Source: Lacibacter sp. H407
Lineage (GTDB): Bacteria > Bacteroidota > Bacteroidia > Chitinophagales > Chitinophagaceae
NCBI RefSeq assembly: GCF_037892605.1
Contig: NZ_JBBKTU010000001.1
Span: forward strand, 310,001 to 374,000
Length of the DNA: 64,000 nucleotides
Direction: 5' to 3'
The notes under the pieces were generated by a model. That model had not been told where the DNA came from and did no database searches. It saw only the letters and a program-made list of their open reading frames with translations. Below, piece after piece: positions 1-9,564 of the stretch. The number at the start of each line of letters is the position of its first letter. Within the stretch, counting starts at the first letter, position 1. Made by a program: the position numbers and the translations under genes.

Positions 1-3000
1 TCGCACTGGAACCTAACGGAGTTGATTTTGATTTTTGTCCACCGGTATTGCTGTACACTTCGGTATCCAATACCATGATGTTTACATTTTCACCTGTACT
101 CAGTACATGATCCAATCCACCATAACCAATATCATAAGCCCAACCATCACCACCAATGATCCAGATCGATTTCTCTGCAAGAAAATCTGCAAGATGGTAC
201 AGGTTCAACGCAGCCATGGATCGTTCATGCTTCAAACGGTTTTTCAGTTCAAGTACCAATTCATGTTTTTCATGAATGCCTGCTTCTGTTGTTTCATTGG
301 TATTGATAATTTTATCAACCAGCTCTTCACCAATCATCGGCCGTAATTCATCCATCAATTGCAACGCCATTTCTTTCTTCTTTTCACTCGCCATACGGAT
401 ACCCAAACCAAACTCTGCATTATCTTCAAATAAACTGTTGGCCCATGCCGGTCCAACACCTGCTTTATTCGTTGTCCATGGTGTGGTGGGAAGATTACCG
501 CCAAAGATGGAAGAACAACCTGTTGCATTGGCAACGATCATACGTTCACCAAACAATTGAGTGAGTAATTTCAAGTAAGGTGTTTCACCGCAACCGGCGC
601 ATGCACCGCTAAACTCAAACAACGGTTGAAAAAACTGTGAACCTTTCACAGTATTCTTATTCACTCTTGTACGGTCTACTTCAGGAATGCTCAGGAAGAA
701 ATCCCAATTCTCTTTTTCTTTTTCCTGAATCGGTGTTTTATCCATCATGTTGATGGCTTTATGACCGGGATCGGTTTTACTGGTAATGGGACAGAACTCC
801 ACACACAATGTACAACCGGTGCAATCTTCTGTTGATACCTGCAACGTGTATGCTTCTATTTCTTTGTTCCATTCTTTACCAATCGGATCTACATGTTGAA
901 AACCTGCAGGTGCATTTTCCAATAATGATTTGTCGTACACTTTCGGACGAATGGCTGCATGCGGACAAATGATAAAACATTTACCACATTGTGTACACAA
1001 CGATGTATCCCAAACCGGCACGGCATCAGCGATGTTGCGTTTCTCCCATTTGGTTGTACCACTTGGGAATGTACCATCAATCGGGAACGCACTCACCGGT
1101 AATTCATCACCTTCGCCTGCAATAATTTTACCCAATACTTCTTTTACAAAGTCCGGTGCAGAATCAGGAACAGCATCACCAATTGGTCTGTTGCCGATTA
1201 AATATTTTGAATAATCAACTTCATATAAATTCGCCAGTGTTTGATCTACTGCTTCATAGTTCTTCTGCACCACTGCTTCACCTTTCTTCCAATACGTATC
1301 ATAAATCGCTTCTTTAATTTTTGCAATGGCTTCTTCTCTCGGCAATACATTACTGATGGCGAAGAAACAGGTTTGCAGAATGGTATTGATACGGTTGCCC
1401 ATACCGGCTTCTTTTGCTACAGTGTATGCGTTAATGCCATAGAATTTTAATTTCTTATGAACGATCTCTTCCTGAATTTTCTTCGGCAACATAGTCCACA
1501 ATTCATCCTGATCATATGGCGCATTCAATAAAAACACTGCACCTTCTTCTGCATCTTTCAAAATATCATACTTCGTGAGATAATTGAAGTGATGACAAGC
1601 AACAAAATTTGCAGATTGCACTAAGTAAGTTGAATGAATCGGGTTTTCACCAAAACGTAAATGCGATACCGTTAACGATCCTGATTTTTTTGAATCGTAC
1701 ACAAAGTATCCCTGCACATGATCGTTGGTTTTATCACCAATAATTTTGATGGAGTTTTTATTTGCACTCACTGTTCCATCGGCACCTAATCCAAAAAACA
1801 AACCACGGAACTTATGTTGTGTTTCCAGGTTAAATGTTTTGTCGTACTCTAAACTTGTATGCGTAACATCATCATCAATACCAATAGTAAAGTGATTTTT
1901 TGGTTTGTCTTTTTTCAATTCACGGAACACTGCTTTCACCATCGCCGGTGTAAATTCTTTGCTTGATAAACCATAACGTCCGCCAATCACATGTGCATGA
2001 TGATTTTCCTGTGCTTCATTCAATGCATTCACCACGTTCATGTAAAGTGCTTCACCAATTCCGTTTGGCTCTTTGCTTCTGTCGAGTACAGCAATGCTTA
2101 CCACACTTTTCGGAATGGTATTGATAAACGCCTGCACATCCAACGGACGGAACAAACGTACTACGATCATCCCTACATGCGATCCCCGTTCATTCAAATA
2201 ATCAACAGTTTCTTTTACTGCACCTGACCCTGAGCCCATGATCACAATTACACGATCAGGATGTGCATGTCCGTAATATTCATATAAACTGTATTGACGT
2301 CCGGTGAGTTTTGCAAACTCATCCATGGTTGATTGTACAATAGAAGGAACATTTGCATGATAAGTATTGGCCGCTTCCCTGTTCTGGAAAAACACATCAG
2401 GGTTTTGTGCCGTACCACGTATCGAAGGATTGTTCGGATTCAATGCACGGTTACGATGTGCATGAATGGCTTCCATATCCATCATTTGTTCAATGATTTC
2501 ATCAGGGATTACTTCAACCTCATTGAGTTCATGCGAAGTACGGAAGCCATCAAAAATATTCAGAAACGGAACTCTTGCTTTTAACGTAGCTGATTGAGCG
2601 ATCAACGCCATGTCCATCACTTCCTGCGGATTGTTACCAAACAACATCGCAAAACCTGTTGGACGAACCGCCATTACATCACTATGATCACCAAAAATAG
2701 AAAGCGCATGCGTAGCCAAACTACGTGCGGCAATATGAAATACAGTAGGTGTTAATTCACCTGCAATTTTATACATGTTGGGAATCATCAGCAACAATCC
2801 CTGCGATGCGGTGAATGTAGAAGCCAATGCACCGCCCTGCAATGCACCGTGTATAGCACCTGCAGCACCCGCTTCACTTTGCATTTCCATAATACGGGGA
2901 ACAGTACCAAAAATATTCTTCATGCCTTTGGCACTCCATTCATCGGCCCACTCGCCCATTGTGCTCGAAGGAGTAATAGGATAAATGGCGCATACTTCAT

Positions 3001-3094
3001 TGCATTTATAAGCAATATATGCAGCGGCCTCATTGCCATCCATTACTTCATACAATGCTTTGTCTTGTGTTACGGGGTTGGTTGTTGCTTCCAT
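1..3094 (-). CDS. nifJ: Pyruvate:ferredoxin (flavodoxin) oxidoreductase, C-terminus cut by window edge
   Basis: About 1031 codons are present from the ATG at 3092-3094 and the frame runs open to base 1; the family is usually near 1170-1200 residues, so roughly the last 150 lie outside the window. The enzyme oxidatively decarboxylates pyruvate to acetyl-CoA and passes electrons to ferredoxin or flavodoxin. The N-terminus shows the transketolase-like pyrimidine-binding domain (AIYPITPSSTMGEWADEW). Near 780-1010 two ferredoxin-type cysteine clusters are visible (CTGCTLCVEFCP and CGKCFIICPHAAI). Bases 30-200 encode the TPP-binding domain (GGDGWAYDIGYGGLDHVL, then DTEVYSNTGGQ). All domains sit on one chain, as in the single-chain homodimer type. 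A cytoplasmic role beside the pyruvate dehydrogenase complex (E2 at 17265) is inferred. Confidence 0.95.
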   Translation of the reverse strand, partial: MEATTNPVTQDKALYEVMDGNEAAAYIAYKCNEVCAIYPITPSSTMGEWADEWSAKGMKNIFGTVPRIMEMQSEAGAAGAIHGALQGGALASTFTASQGLLLMIPNMYKIAGELTPTVFHIAARSLATHALSIFGDHSDVMAVRPTGFAMLFGNNPQEVMDMALIAQSATLKARVPFLNIFDGFRTSHELNEVEVIPDEIIEQMMDMEAIHAHRNRALNPNNPSIRGTAQNPDVFFQNREAANTYHANVPSIVQSTMDEFAKLTGRQYSLYEYYGHAHPDRVIVIMGSGSGAVKETVDYLNERGSHVGMIVVRLFRPLDVQAFINTIPKSVVSIAVLDRSKEPNGIGEALYMNVVNALNEAQENHHAHVIGGRYGLSSKEFTPAMVKAVFRELKKDKPKNHFTIGIDDDVTHTSLEYDKTFNLETQHKFRGLFFGLGADGTVSANKNSIKIIGDKTNDHVQGYFVYDSKKSGSLTVSHLRFGENPIHSTYLVQSANFVACHHFNYLTKYDILKDAEEGAVFLLNAPYDQDELWTMLPKKIQEEIVHKKLKFYGINAYTVAKEAGMGNRINTILQTCFFAISNVLPREEAIAKIKEAIYDTYWKKGEAVVQKNYEAVDQTLANLYEVDYSKYLIGNRPIGDAVPDSAPDFVKEVLGKIIAGEGDELPVSAFPIDGTFPSGTTKWEKRNIADAVPVWDTSLCTQCGKCFIICPHAAIRPKVYDKSLLENAPAGFQHVDPIGKEWNKEIEAYTLQVSTEDCTGCTLCVEFCPITSKTDPGHKAINMMDKTPIQEKEKENWDFFLSIPEVDRTRVNKNTVKGSQFFQPLFEFSGACAGCGETPYLKLLTQLFGERMIVANATGCSSIFGGNLPTTPWTTNKAGVGPAWANSLFEDNAEFGLGIRMASEKKKEMALQLMDELRPMIGEELVDKIINTNETTEAGIHEKHELVLELKNRLKHERSMAALNLYHLADFLAEKSIWIIGGDGWAYDIGYGGLDHVLSTGENVNIMVLDTEVYSNTGGQKSKSTPLGSSA

Positions 3095-3441
3095 GTAATT
3101 GATTTGAAGCAACGAAATTACCCGACCCTGCATGGGTGGTGAATGACGCTTATCAGTAAAAAAACTAATTGCGGTGAGGAAAACAGGGAAAGCATGGGTG
3201 TTGGTCAGCAGTTGCATTATATGGCGTCAACTGTTGCGTCGCACTCGTCGGGGTTCTGTTTTCATTGCGGCATTAAGCCCGTCGATTGTGCAAATGATGA
3301 TCATGGTTGTTCCGTTGTTGTGTCGCCTAATCAACAACTTGCATTAAAGATGAATTTTCTGCAAAACGATTGATGTGCTATTCTTCAACCAGCACAAAAT
3401 TAATTTGCCAGCTCCCTTATCGATCGTAATATTGCGATTGA
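3095..3441. other. Divergent intergenic region between nifJ and arsR
   Basis: These 347 bases separate the divergent nifJ and arsR genes and should hold both promoters. A short open frame (3143-3373, plus) has no recognisable family and looks accidental. The only clear element is the ArsR-type palindrome at the right end. I see no RNA gene or terminator here. Confidence 0.5.
3423..3438. promoter_or_regulatory. Probable ArsR operator
   Basis: ATCGTAATATTGCGAT is an imperfect 16-bp palindrome with one mismatched pair (T/G at the fourth positions). It ends 3 bases before the arsR ATG at 3442. AT-centred inverted repeats of this kind are typical binding sites for ArsR/SmtB repressors, so autoregulation of the ars operon is inferred. 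Confidence 0.6.
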
Positions 3442-3777
3442 ATGGGTACAACTAAAACAGAAATTTTTACAGCAAAGCAAAACAAGCTGGCAGCTACTCT
3501 TAAAGCTTTGGCGCACCCGGCTCGCATTGCCATTCTGCAACATTTACTGGAAGCAGAGCATTGCATCTGCGGCAGCCTGGTGGAAGAACTGGGTTTAGCA
3601 CAGGCCACGATTTCGCAGCATTTAAAAGAATTAAAACAGATCGGCATCATCAAAGGCTGCACCGAAGGCACAAGTGTAAGCTATTGCATTAATGAAAAGG
3701 AATGGAAAAAAGTAGAAACACTGGTTACAGGTTTCTTTCATAGTCTTCCTGCGGCAAAAGAAAACGGATGCTGTTAA
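3442..3777 (+). CDS. arsR: ArsR/SmtB-family arsenic-responsive repressor
   Basis: A 111-residue winged-helix protein. The N-terminal helix KALAHPARIAILQHLL is typical of the family. Cys41 and Cys43 in the segment EHCICGSLVEEL match the alpha-3 metalloid-binding site of classic ArsR (ELCVCDL). The recognition helix is AQATISQHLKELKQIGII at about 54-71. More cysteines at 73 and 82 and a C-terminal CC pair may help bind As(III). It is the first gene of arsR, arsC-like, acr3 and sits directly behind a palindrome fitting an ArsR operator. Arsenite would release it from DNA and induce the operon. Substrate assignment comes from the cysteines and the neighbours. Confidence 0.93.
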   Translation: MGTTKTEIFTAKQNKLAATLKALAHPARIAILQHLLEAEHCICGSLVEELGLAQATISQHLKELKQIGIIKGCTEGTSVSYCINEKEWKKVETLVTGFFHSLPAAKENGCC

Positions 3778-3823
3778 ACATATTCTTCGATTAAAAATTA
3801 TTTCAATTTACAATACATCATAC

Positions 3824-4441
3824 ATGTACCAACCAATCAAGGAACGTTGCGAAGCACTGGTAAAGAACTTTAAAGAAATTCCGGCAGAGCGTAAAGAACT
3901 ACTGGAAAAAATTGCGGCTTACATCAGCGGAAAAGCAGCAATAAACGAAGCCATCAATCTCGTTTATGTATGTACGCACAATTCCCGTCGCAGTCATTTA
4001 GGACAGGTATGGGCAGCAGTAGCAGCAGCATATTATAACATTGATAATGTGTACACATTTTCCGGTGGAACAGAAGCAACAGCGTTCAACCCAAATGCGA
4101 TCAAGGCAATTACAACAGCAGGTTTCAAAGTAAAAAAAACAACAGAAACAACGAACCCTGTGTATGAAGTGTACTTTGCTGAAGATAAATTCACCACTTG
4201 TTTTTCGAAAGTATATAACCACGAAATAAATCCTGCGCAAAACTTTGCGGCCATCATGACATGTTCTGATGCAGAAGATAATTGTCCGTTCATTCCCGGT
4301 TGCGATCTGCGTATCGGTACTACTTACAACGATCCGAAAGCATTTGACAACACTATTCTGCAGGATGAAAAATATACCGAACGCAGCAACCAGATTGCCA
4401 TGGAATGCCTGTATGTGTTTTCAAAAGTTGTAAACAACTAA
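3824..4441 (+). CDS. arsC: Arsenate reductase-like low-molecular-weight phosphatase
   Basis: 205 residues. The phosphatase P-loop CX5R is seen as CTHNSRR (Cys50 to Arg56) after a hydrophobic strand, and the general-acid loop Asp-Pro is at 170-171 (YNDPKAFD). Further cysteines at 126, 147, 154 and 160 could form the redox relay used by thioredoxin-coupled arsenate reductases, but which ones act is unclear. The family reduces As(V) to As(III), the form exported by Acr3. The gene lies 46 bp after arsR and 6 bp before acr3. It is longer (about 205 against 130-140 residues) than Staphylococcus-type ArsC, with an N-terminal extension of about 40 residues; this longer form is commonly annotated as a protein-tyrosine-phosphatase in Bacteroidota. 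Confidence 0.85.
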   Translation: MYQPIKERCEALVKNFKEIPAERKELLEKIAAYISGKAAINEAINLVYVCTHNSRRSHLGQVWAAVAAAYYNIDNVYTFSGGTEATAFNPNAIKAITTAGFKVKKTTETTNPVYEVYFAEDKFTTCFSKVYNHEINPAQNFAAIMTCSDAEDNCPFIPGCDLRIGTTYNDPKAFDNTILQDEKYTERSNQIAMECLYVFSKVVNN

Positions 4442-4447
4442 CATACT

Positions 4448-5524
4448 ATGAGTACAAACAACTGTGCCCCTGCACACGAGCGAAAGAAATTAAGTTTTTT
4501 AGACAGGTATTTGACCTTGTGGATCTTCTTAGCAATGGCCATTGGTGTTAGCATTGGCTATTGCTTTCCTTCTTCAGCTACTTTCATCAATTCATTTTCA
4601 TCGGGCACTACCAATATTCTATTAGCCATTGGTTTGATCCTGATGATGTATCCGCCGTTTACGAAAGTGAAATACGACAAACTGAAAGAAGTATTTAAGA
4701 ATACAAAAGTGTTGAGTGTTTCATTGCTGCTCAACTGGATCATTGGCCCCATCCTCATGTTTGCACTGGCAATTATTTTTCTGCACGACTATCCGGAATA
4801 CATGGTTGGCCTGATTCTGATTGGCCTTGCACGTTGTATTGCCATGGTGATTGTTTGGAACGAACTGGCAGAAGGCAGTCGTGAATATGCAGCCGGACTT
4901 GTTGCGTTGAATAGCATTTTCCAGGTGTTGATGTTCAGCATCTATGCTTATGTGTTCATTACTGTATTGCCGCCGCTATTTGGTTTCAGCGGATCAGTTG
5001 TGAATATAACAATCGGAGAAATTGCAGAGACGGTTGCTATTTATTTAGGCATTCCGTTTTTAGCCGGCTTTCTTACACGCTATTTTTTATTAAAGCTGAA
5101 AGGTGAAGAATGGTATCAAACGAAATTCATTCCGTTTGTTTCACCCATCACGCTAATTGCATTGTTGTTTACCATTATCGTGATGTTCAGTTTAAAAGGT
5201 GAATTGATCGTACAGATTCCATTGGATGTAGTACGCATTGCAATTCCGTTGGTGATCTATTTTGCTATTATGTTCTTGGTGAGTTTCTTCATCGGTAAAA
5301 AAATGGGCGCTGATTATTCTACCAATGCATCCATTGCATTCACCGCGGCAGGTAACAATTTTGAATTAGCGATCGCTGTGGCCATTGGTGTATTTGGTAT
5401 CAACAGCGGACAAGCCTTTGCCGGTGTAATTGGTCCGTTGGTAGAAGTGCCGGCATTGATCGCCTTGGTGAATGTTGCGTTTTGGTTACGCAATAAATAT
5501 TATGTTCAAAAACAAGCTGCCTGA
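4448..5524 (+). CDS. acr3: Arsenite efflux transporter, ACR3 family
   Basis: 358 residues with about ten membrane segments. Family marks are the opening [20 protein letters not shown], the YPP motif near 68-70, the conserved cysteine Cys130 in [16 protein letters not shown], and the late motif [17 protein letters not shown], whose glutamate is needed in characterised members. It exports As(OH)3 or arsenite across the inner membrane using the proton gradient. It is the last gene of the ars operon, 6 bp after arsC. Its TGA stop (5522-5524) directly abuts the stop of the convergent glpF. Confidence 0.95.
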   Translation: MSTNNCAPAHERKKLSFLDRYLTLWIFLAMAIGVSIGYCFPSSATFINSFSSGTTNILLAIGLILMMYPPFTKVKYDKLKEVFKNTKVLSVSLLLNWIIGPILMFALAIIFLHDYPEYMVGLILIGLARCIAMVIVWNELAEGSREYAAGLVALNSIFQVLMFSIYAYVFITVLPPLFGFSGSVVNITIGEIAETVAIYLGIPFLAGFLTRYFLLKLKGEEWYQTKFIPFVSPITLIALLFTIIVMFSLKGELIVQIPLDVVRIAIPLVIYFAIMFLVSFFIGKKMGADYSTNASIAFTAAGNNFELAIAVAIGVFGINSGQAFAGVIGPLVEVPALIALVNVAFWLRNKYYVQKQAA

Positions 5525-6235
5525 TCAGCCTTGCAGCAAGGTCCAAACTCTAACAGCAATCAATGCGCCAATGATTGGACCAACAATCGGCACCCAGCTA
5601 TAACTCCAATCACTGTTGCGTTTATTTTTTATCGGCAGAATAAAATGCATGATCCGTGGACCAAGATCACGTGCAGGATTAATTGCATAACCTGTTGGTC
5701 CGCCCAAACTCAAACCAATACCTAACACCAGTAACGCAACAGGCAATGCATCCAATGCTCCTAAACTATTTTGTGGTGCTACAATAAATAACACACCTAA
5801 CATCAGTACAAATGTGCCAATGATTTCTGTTGTAAGGTTAGCAGCGGTATTTCGTATGGCTGGTGCTGTACAAAAGATCGCCATCATTGCATCAGCATCA
5901 TTCACTTCATCAAAATGTTTTCGGTAAGCGAGCCACATTAAAAAAGAACCTGTCATTGCACCCAATACCTGTGCAAGAATATAGTACGGAACAGAAGTCC
6001 ATTCAAATTTTCCGATCGCTGCCAACGCAATACTGATGGCCGGGTTGAGATGTGCACCACTCACTGTTGCACTGCTGTACACTCCTACAAATACAGCAAT
6101 GGCCCATCCAAATGTGATGACGATCCATCCCCCGTTTTGTCCTTTTGATTTTGCCAACAATACATTGGCCACAACACCATTACCTAGTAAGATGATAAAC
6201 ATGGTACCGATGAATTCTGCAAGGAAGGGTGACAT
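5525..6235 (-). CDS. glpF: MIP-family channel, glycerol facilitator type
   Basis: 236 residues with six membrane segments and two half-helices carrying the NPA motifs SGAHLNPAISIAL and GYAINPARDLGPRI. An Asp after the second NPAR (NPARD) is typical of aquaglyceroporins rather than strict water channels. Glycerol uptake is supported by glpD and glpK upstream on the same strand. Aquaglyceroporins also pass arsenite in other bacteria, which makes the tail-to-tail contact with acr3 notable, although no functional link is proven. A 148-bp gap with no hairpin I would trust separates it from glpD, so it may be co-transcribed or have its own promoter. Confidence 0.92.
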   Translation of the reverse strand: MSPFLAEFIGTMFIILLGNGVVANVLLAKSKGQNGGWIVITFGWAIAVFVGVYSSATVSGAHLNPAISIALAAIGKFEWTSVPYYILAQVLGAMTGSFLMWLAYRKHFDEVNDADAMMAIFCTAPAIRNTAANLTTEIIGTFVLMLGVLFIVAPQNSLGALDALPVALLVLGIGLSLGGPTGYAINPARDLGPRIMHFILPIKNKRNSDWSYSWVPIVGPIIGALIAVRVWTLLQG

Positions 6236-6345
6236 ATGGCAGTCGTTTGGTTTTAGTTGTTCGTGGTGGATGATTCATCGTTCATAGCAAAAGAAATCTG
6301 TACCGCTTGCCTGTCGTCAGGTATGGTTAGAATGTGACAACGCTT

Positions 6346-6401
6346 TCTTACCTCCTGCTTCTTACTTCTTTTACCTCGTACTTCTAACTTCGTACTTCTC
6401 C
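6346..6401. repeat. Iterated word block (CTTCTTAC / TACTTC type)
   Basis: The glpD-glpF gap ends in several near-copies of the words ACTTCTT, CGTACTTCT and AACTTCGTACTTC. The block stops where glpD ends. Similar TACTTC/GAAGTA blocks occur at 51582-51612 and 55588-55626. No gene or fold is apparent. Confidence 0.5.
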
Positions 6402-7946
6402 CAACACATAGCCCTTCGCCACTTCATTAAATGCTTCGATCTGTTTTTGTTTCCACACTTCATCTTTATTCAATTCCTTCATCATAATATCAGCAACAAG
6501 CGGTGCTGCTTCTATTGCAGCTTTTGCATCAAGGATCAACGCTCTTGTTCTTCTTGCCAATACATCTTCCACCGTCATGGCCATTTCATGTCCTACAGCC
6601 CACACTACTTCCGCAATGGTATATTGTAAGTTCGGATGAATCAATTGCGAAAAACCCTGATGTTGCAGGTAACGGATCGCAGCAGCATCGCTTCCGTAAT
6701 AATACAACGGATCGTCGAAATCCACTTTCTTCATCCAGCCATGCAACTTCATGGTTTCTGTCTGACAACGTGTGTATGCAAGTCCACCTTCATAGTGTGC
6801 TTTCAAAATTACTTCCTGTGCCATCTTGCGATACGTGGTCCATTTACCACCACTGATATTGATCATACCGCCTTTTGATACCCAAATGGTATGATCACGG
6901 GGAAGCACAGCTGTTTTCTTTTGTCCGGGCACTTTCACCAACGGACGCAAACCGGCGAACACACTCTTTACATCGCTGCGTTTTAAACCTGTATGCACAT
7001 AACGGTTGAAATGATTGATCACAAACTCCACTTCATCTTCCAATGGTAATGGTTCAATCACCGCTGTATCAACACTGGTATCAGTTGTACCGATAATTAC
7101 TTTATCATGAAACGGAACAGCAAACAAAACACGACCATCATCAGTACGTGGAATAAACAAGGCCTGATCGCCGGGGAAAAATGTTTTCTCTACAACAATA
7201 TGTATTCCCTGCGAAGGTGAAACTGTTTTTGTCAAGCCATCATCATCCATCTTCAACACATCATCCACAAACACACCGGTTGCGTTGATCACCACAGTGC
7301 CTCTTGCTTCGTATGTTTCCTCAGTCAAACAATCATGAATGTTTACGCCTGCTACTTTTCCTTGTTCATGAATGAGATTTGTAACCTTACAATAATTCAA
7401 CACTGTTGCACTTACATCGGCAGCTGTTAACGCCAACGACACACATAAACGTGCATCATCAAATTGCCCGTCGTAATACGCCACGCCACCGCTTAATTTT
7501 TTTCCATCAAGACCTTTAATGTATTCCTGTGTTTTCTTGATCGATAAAATTTCACTCGGGCCCAGACTTAATTTCGCTGAAAGAAAATTGTATACTTTCA
7601 AACCAAGTCCGTAATATAATTTCTCCCACCATCGATAAGCAGGTAATACCAATTTCAAACGATGAGCAATATGTGGTGCATTCTTCAGCAACAATCCACG
7701 TTCACGAAGTGCATCACGCACCAAACGAAAATTCCCTTGTTGCAGATAACGCACCCCGCCATGTATGAGTTTGGTAGAGCGGCTGGATGTTCCTTTGCCA
7801 AAATCGTGTTGTTCCAGTAAAAGTGTTTTGTAACCACGTGCTGCTGCATCAACTGCTGCACCTAATCCGGTTGCGCCACCACCAATGATGATGATATCCC
7901 AATGGTTAGTGGTTTTTAATTGTTGTATTTGTTGTGAACGATTCAA
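6384..7946 (-). CDS. glpD: Glycerol-3-phosphate dehydrogenase, FAD-dependent
   Basis: 520 residues. The FAD-binding Rossmann start is at about 18-40 (WDIIIIGGGATGLGAAVDAA), followed by the GlpD signature GTSSRSTKLIHGGVRYLQQG. The C-terminal helical domain typical of GlpD is present. It oxidises sn-glycerol 3-phosphate to dihydroxyacetone phosphate at the inner membrane and passes electrons to quinone. It lies 97 bp after glpK on the same strand, with a hairpin in the gap. Together glpK, glpD and glpF form a complete route from external glycerol to the triose phosphates. Confidence 0.95.
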   Translation of the reverse strand: MNRSQQIQQLKTTNHWDIIIIGGGATGLGAAVDAAARGYKTLLLEQHDFGKGTSSRSTKLIHGGVRYLQQGNFRLVRDALRERGLLLKNAPHIAHRLKLVLPAYRWWEKLYYGLGLKVYNFLSAKLSLGPSEILSIKKTQEYIKGLDGKKLSGGVAYYDGQFDDARLCVSLALTAADVSATVLNYCKVTNLIHEQGKVAGVNIHDCLTEETYEARGTVVINATGVFVDDVLKMDDDGLTKTVSPSQGIHIVVEKTFFPGDQALFIPRTDDGRVLFAVPFHDKVIIGTTDTSVDTAVIEPLPLEDEVEFVINHFNRYVHTGLKRSDVKSVFAGLRPLVKVPGQKKTAVLPRDHTIWVSKGGMINISGGKWTTYRKMAQEVILKAHYEGGLAYTRCQTETMKLHGWMKKVDFDDPLYYYGSDAAAIRYLQHQGFSQLIHPNLQYTIAEVVWAVGHEMAMTVEDVLARRTRALILDAKAAIEAAPLVADIMMKELNKDEVWKQKQIEAFNEVAKGYVLGEVRS

Positions 7947-7948
7947 CT

Positions 7949-7987
7949 AAAATGAAAAATTGAAAATGGAAAATCGAAAATTAAACG
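7949..7987. repeat. Iterated word block (GAAAATTGAAAATGG type)
   Basis: The bases just upstream of glpD are made of near-copies of GAAAAT(T/G/C)GAAAA. A similar block lies at 55118-55145 in front of the MBL-hydrolase gene. It has no coding potential. Confidence 0.5.
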
Positions 7988-8001
7988 CCTAAAGTTAAGG
8001 G

Positions 8002-8034
8002 ATAGATATTTGTTGGCTAACAGCTAATATCTAT
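8002..8034 (-). other. Hairpin between glpK and glpD
   Basis: ATAGATATT and AATATCTAT form a perfect 9-bp stem around a 15-base loop, right after the glpK stop. No T run follows on the transcribed strand, so it is not a standard terminator. It could be an mRNA-stabilising or processing structure that sets the ratio of glpK to glpD. Function is inferred only. Confidence 0.4.
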
Positions 8035-8043
8035 TGGCTTTCT

Positions 8044-9528
8044 TTAATAGCTCTGTGCCGCCTTCACCGCTTTCTTCCAGCCATTCATCAGGCTTTCCCG
8101 TTTGTCTTCGTCCATGCTGCTCTCAAATTTTCGATCGACCTGCCATTGCTCCTGTATTTCATCAATACTGTTCCAGTAACCTGTGGCGAGTCCGGCAAGA
8201 TATGCAGCGCCCAATGCAGTTGTTTCTGTAATACGGGGACGAACAACCGCCGTATTCAACAGATCACTTTGAAACTGCATCAGCAGATTATTAACAGTAG
8301 CACCACCGTCTACCCTTAATTCTTTGATCTCAATGCCCGAATCGGCTTCCATGGCTTTCAACACATCAACTGTTTGATAAGCGATACTATCCAATGCTGC
8401 TTTTGCAAAATGTGCCGCAGTTGTTCCTCTTGTAATACCAACAATGGTTCCTCTTGCATGTTGGTTCCAGTAAGGCGCACCTAAACCTGTAAATGCCGGC
8501 ACCATATATACACCGTCGCTATCGGTTACTTTCGCTGCAAGTTTTTCAATATCGGTTGAAGAGCGGATAATGCCCAGTCCATCACGCAGCCATTGCACCA
8601 CCGCACCGGCAATAAACACACTTCCTTCCAATGCATATTCTGTCTTACCATTGATCTTCCATGCAACAGTGGTTAAGAGATTGTTTTTGGAGATAACGGC
8701 TTTCTCACCGGTATTCATCAGCATAAAACAACCTGTACCGTAAGTATTCTTTACCATGCCGGGGTGTGTACACAACTGACCAAACAATGCACTCTGCTGA
8801 TCGCCTGCAATGCCTGCAATAGGGATATTGGTGGCCGTTAGTATGTTTTGTGTGGTGCCGAATACTTCACTGCTGCTGCGTATTTGCGGCAACATATTGC
8901 CGGGTATATTGAAAATCTTTTCTAACTCACCATCCCATTGCAGTGTTTGTAAATTCATGAGCATGGTGCGGCTTGCATTCGTTACATCTGTTGCATGTAC
9001 CTGTCCTTTTGTAAGATTCCACAACAACCAGGTATCAACAGTCCCAAAACAGAGTTCACCTTTTTCTGCTCTTGCTCTTGCGCCTTCCACATTATCTAAG
9101 ATCCATTTCACTTTTGATGCACTGAAGTATGCATCAACTACCAACCCTGTTCGTTGTTGAATCAATATGTGCAGATTTTTTCGTTTCAATTCATCGCAGA
9201 AATCGGCTGTGCGTCGATCCTGCCACACAATTGCATTGTAGACCGGCTTGCCGGTATTACGATCCCACACCACCGTTGTCTCACGTTGATTGGTGATACC
9301 AATAGCATGGATATTTTCTGTGCTCAATCCTGCTTTCGTGATCGCTTCTGCAGCTACGCCCAATTGTGTACTCCAGATTTCTTCAGGATCATGTTCAACC
9401 CAACCGGGCTGTGGAAATATCTGTTTGAATTCTTTTTGTGCAACCGATACAATGCTTCCATCATGCCCGAACACAATGGCACGACTGCTGGTTGTTCCCT
9501 GGTCTAAGGCAAGAATGTATTTCGTCAT
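8044..9528 (-). CDS. glpK: Glycerol kinase
   Basis: 494 residues, the normal length for the family. FGGY-kinase marks are the N-terminal [19 protein letters not shown], the glycerol-binding segment with IWSTQ and the [10 protein letters not shown] stretch, the phosphate loop [10 protein letters not shown] and the C-terminal [13 protein letters not shown] region. It phosphorylates cytoplasmic glycerol to sn-glycerol 3-phosphate with ATP, trapping the glycerol that enters by GlpF and supplying GlpD. It starts at an ATG (9526-9528) 37 bp after the end of an unrelated outer-membrane-like gene, so it may have its own promoter there or read on from that gene. Confidence 0.96.
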   Translation of the reverse strand: MTKYILALDQGTTSSRAIVFGHDGSIVSVAQKEFKQIFPQPGWVEHDPEEIWSTQLGVAAEAITKAGLSTENIHAIGITNQRETTVVWDRNTGKPVYNAIVWQDRRTADFCDELKRKNLHILIQQRTGLVVDAYFSASKVKWILDNVEGARARAEKGELCFGTVDTWLLWNLTKGQVHATDVTNASRTMLMNLQTLQWDGELEKIFNIPGNMLPQIRSSSEVFGTTQNILTATNIPIAGIAGDQQSALFGQLCTHPGMVKNTYGTGCFMLMNTGEKAVISKNNLLTTVAWKINGKTEYALEGSVFIAGAVVQWLRDGLGIIRSSTDIEKLAAKVTDSDGVYMVPAFTGLGAPYWNQHARGTIVGITRGTTAAHFAKAALDSIAYQTVDVLKAMEADSGIEIKELRVDGGATVNNLLMQFQSDLLNTAVVRPRITETTALGAAYLAGLATGYWNSIDEIQEQWQVDRKFESSMDEDKRESLMNGWKKAVKAAQSY

Positions 9529-9564
9529 GAAAACAAGTTACACAAAAACCTGTTGCAACAATCA

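Noticed and set aside
3143-3373. Open frame of 76 codons between nifJ and arsR
   Set aside because: Its composition (many Cys, His, Ser) fits no family, it has no plausible leader, and the region should contain two divergent promoters.
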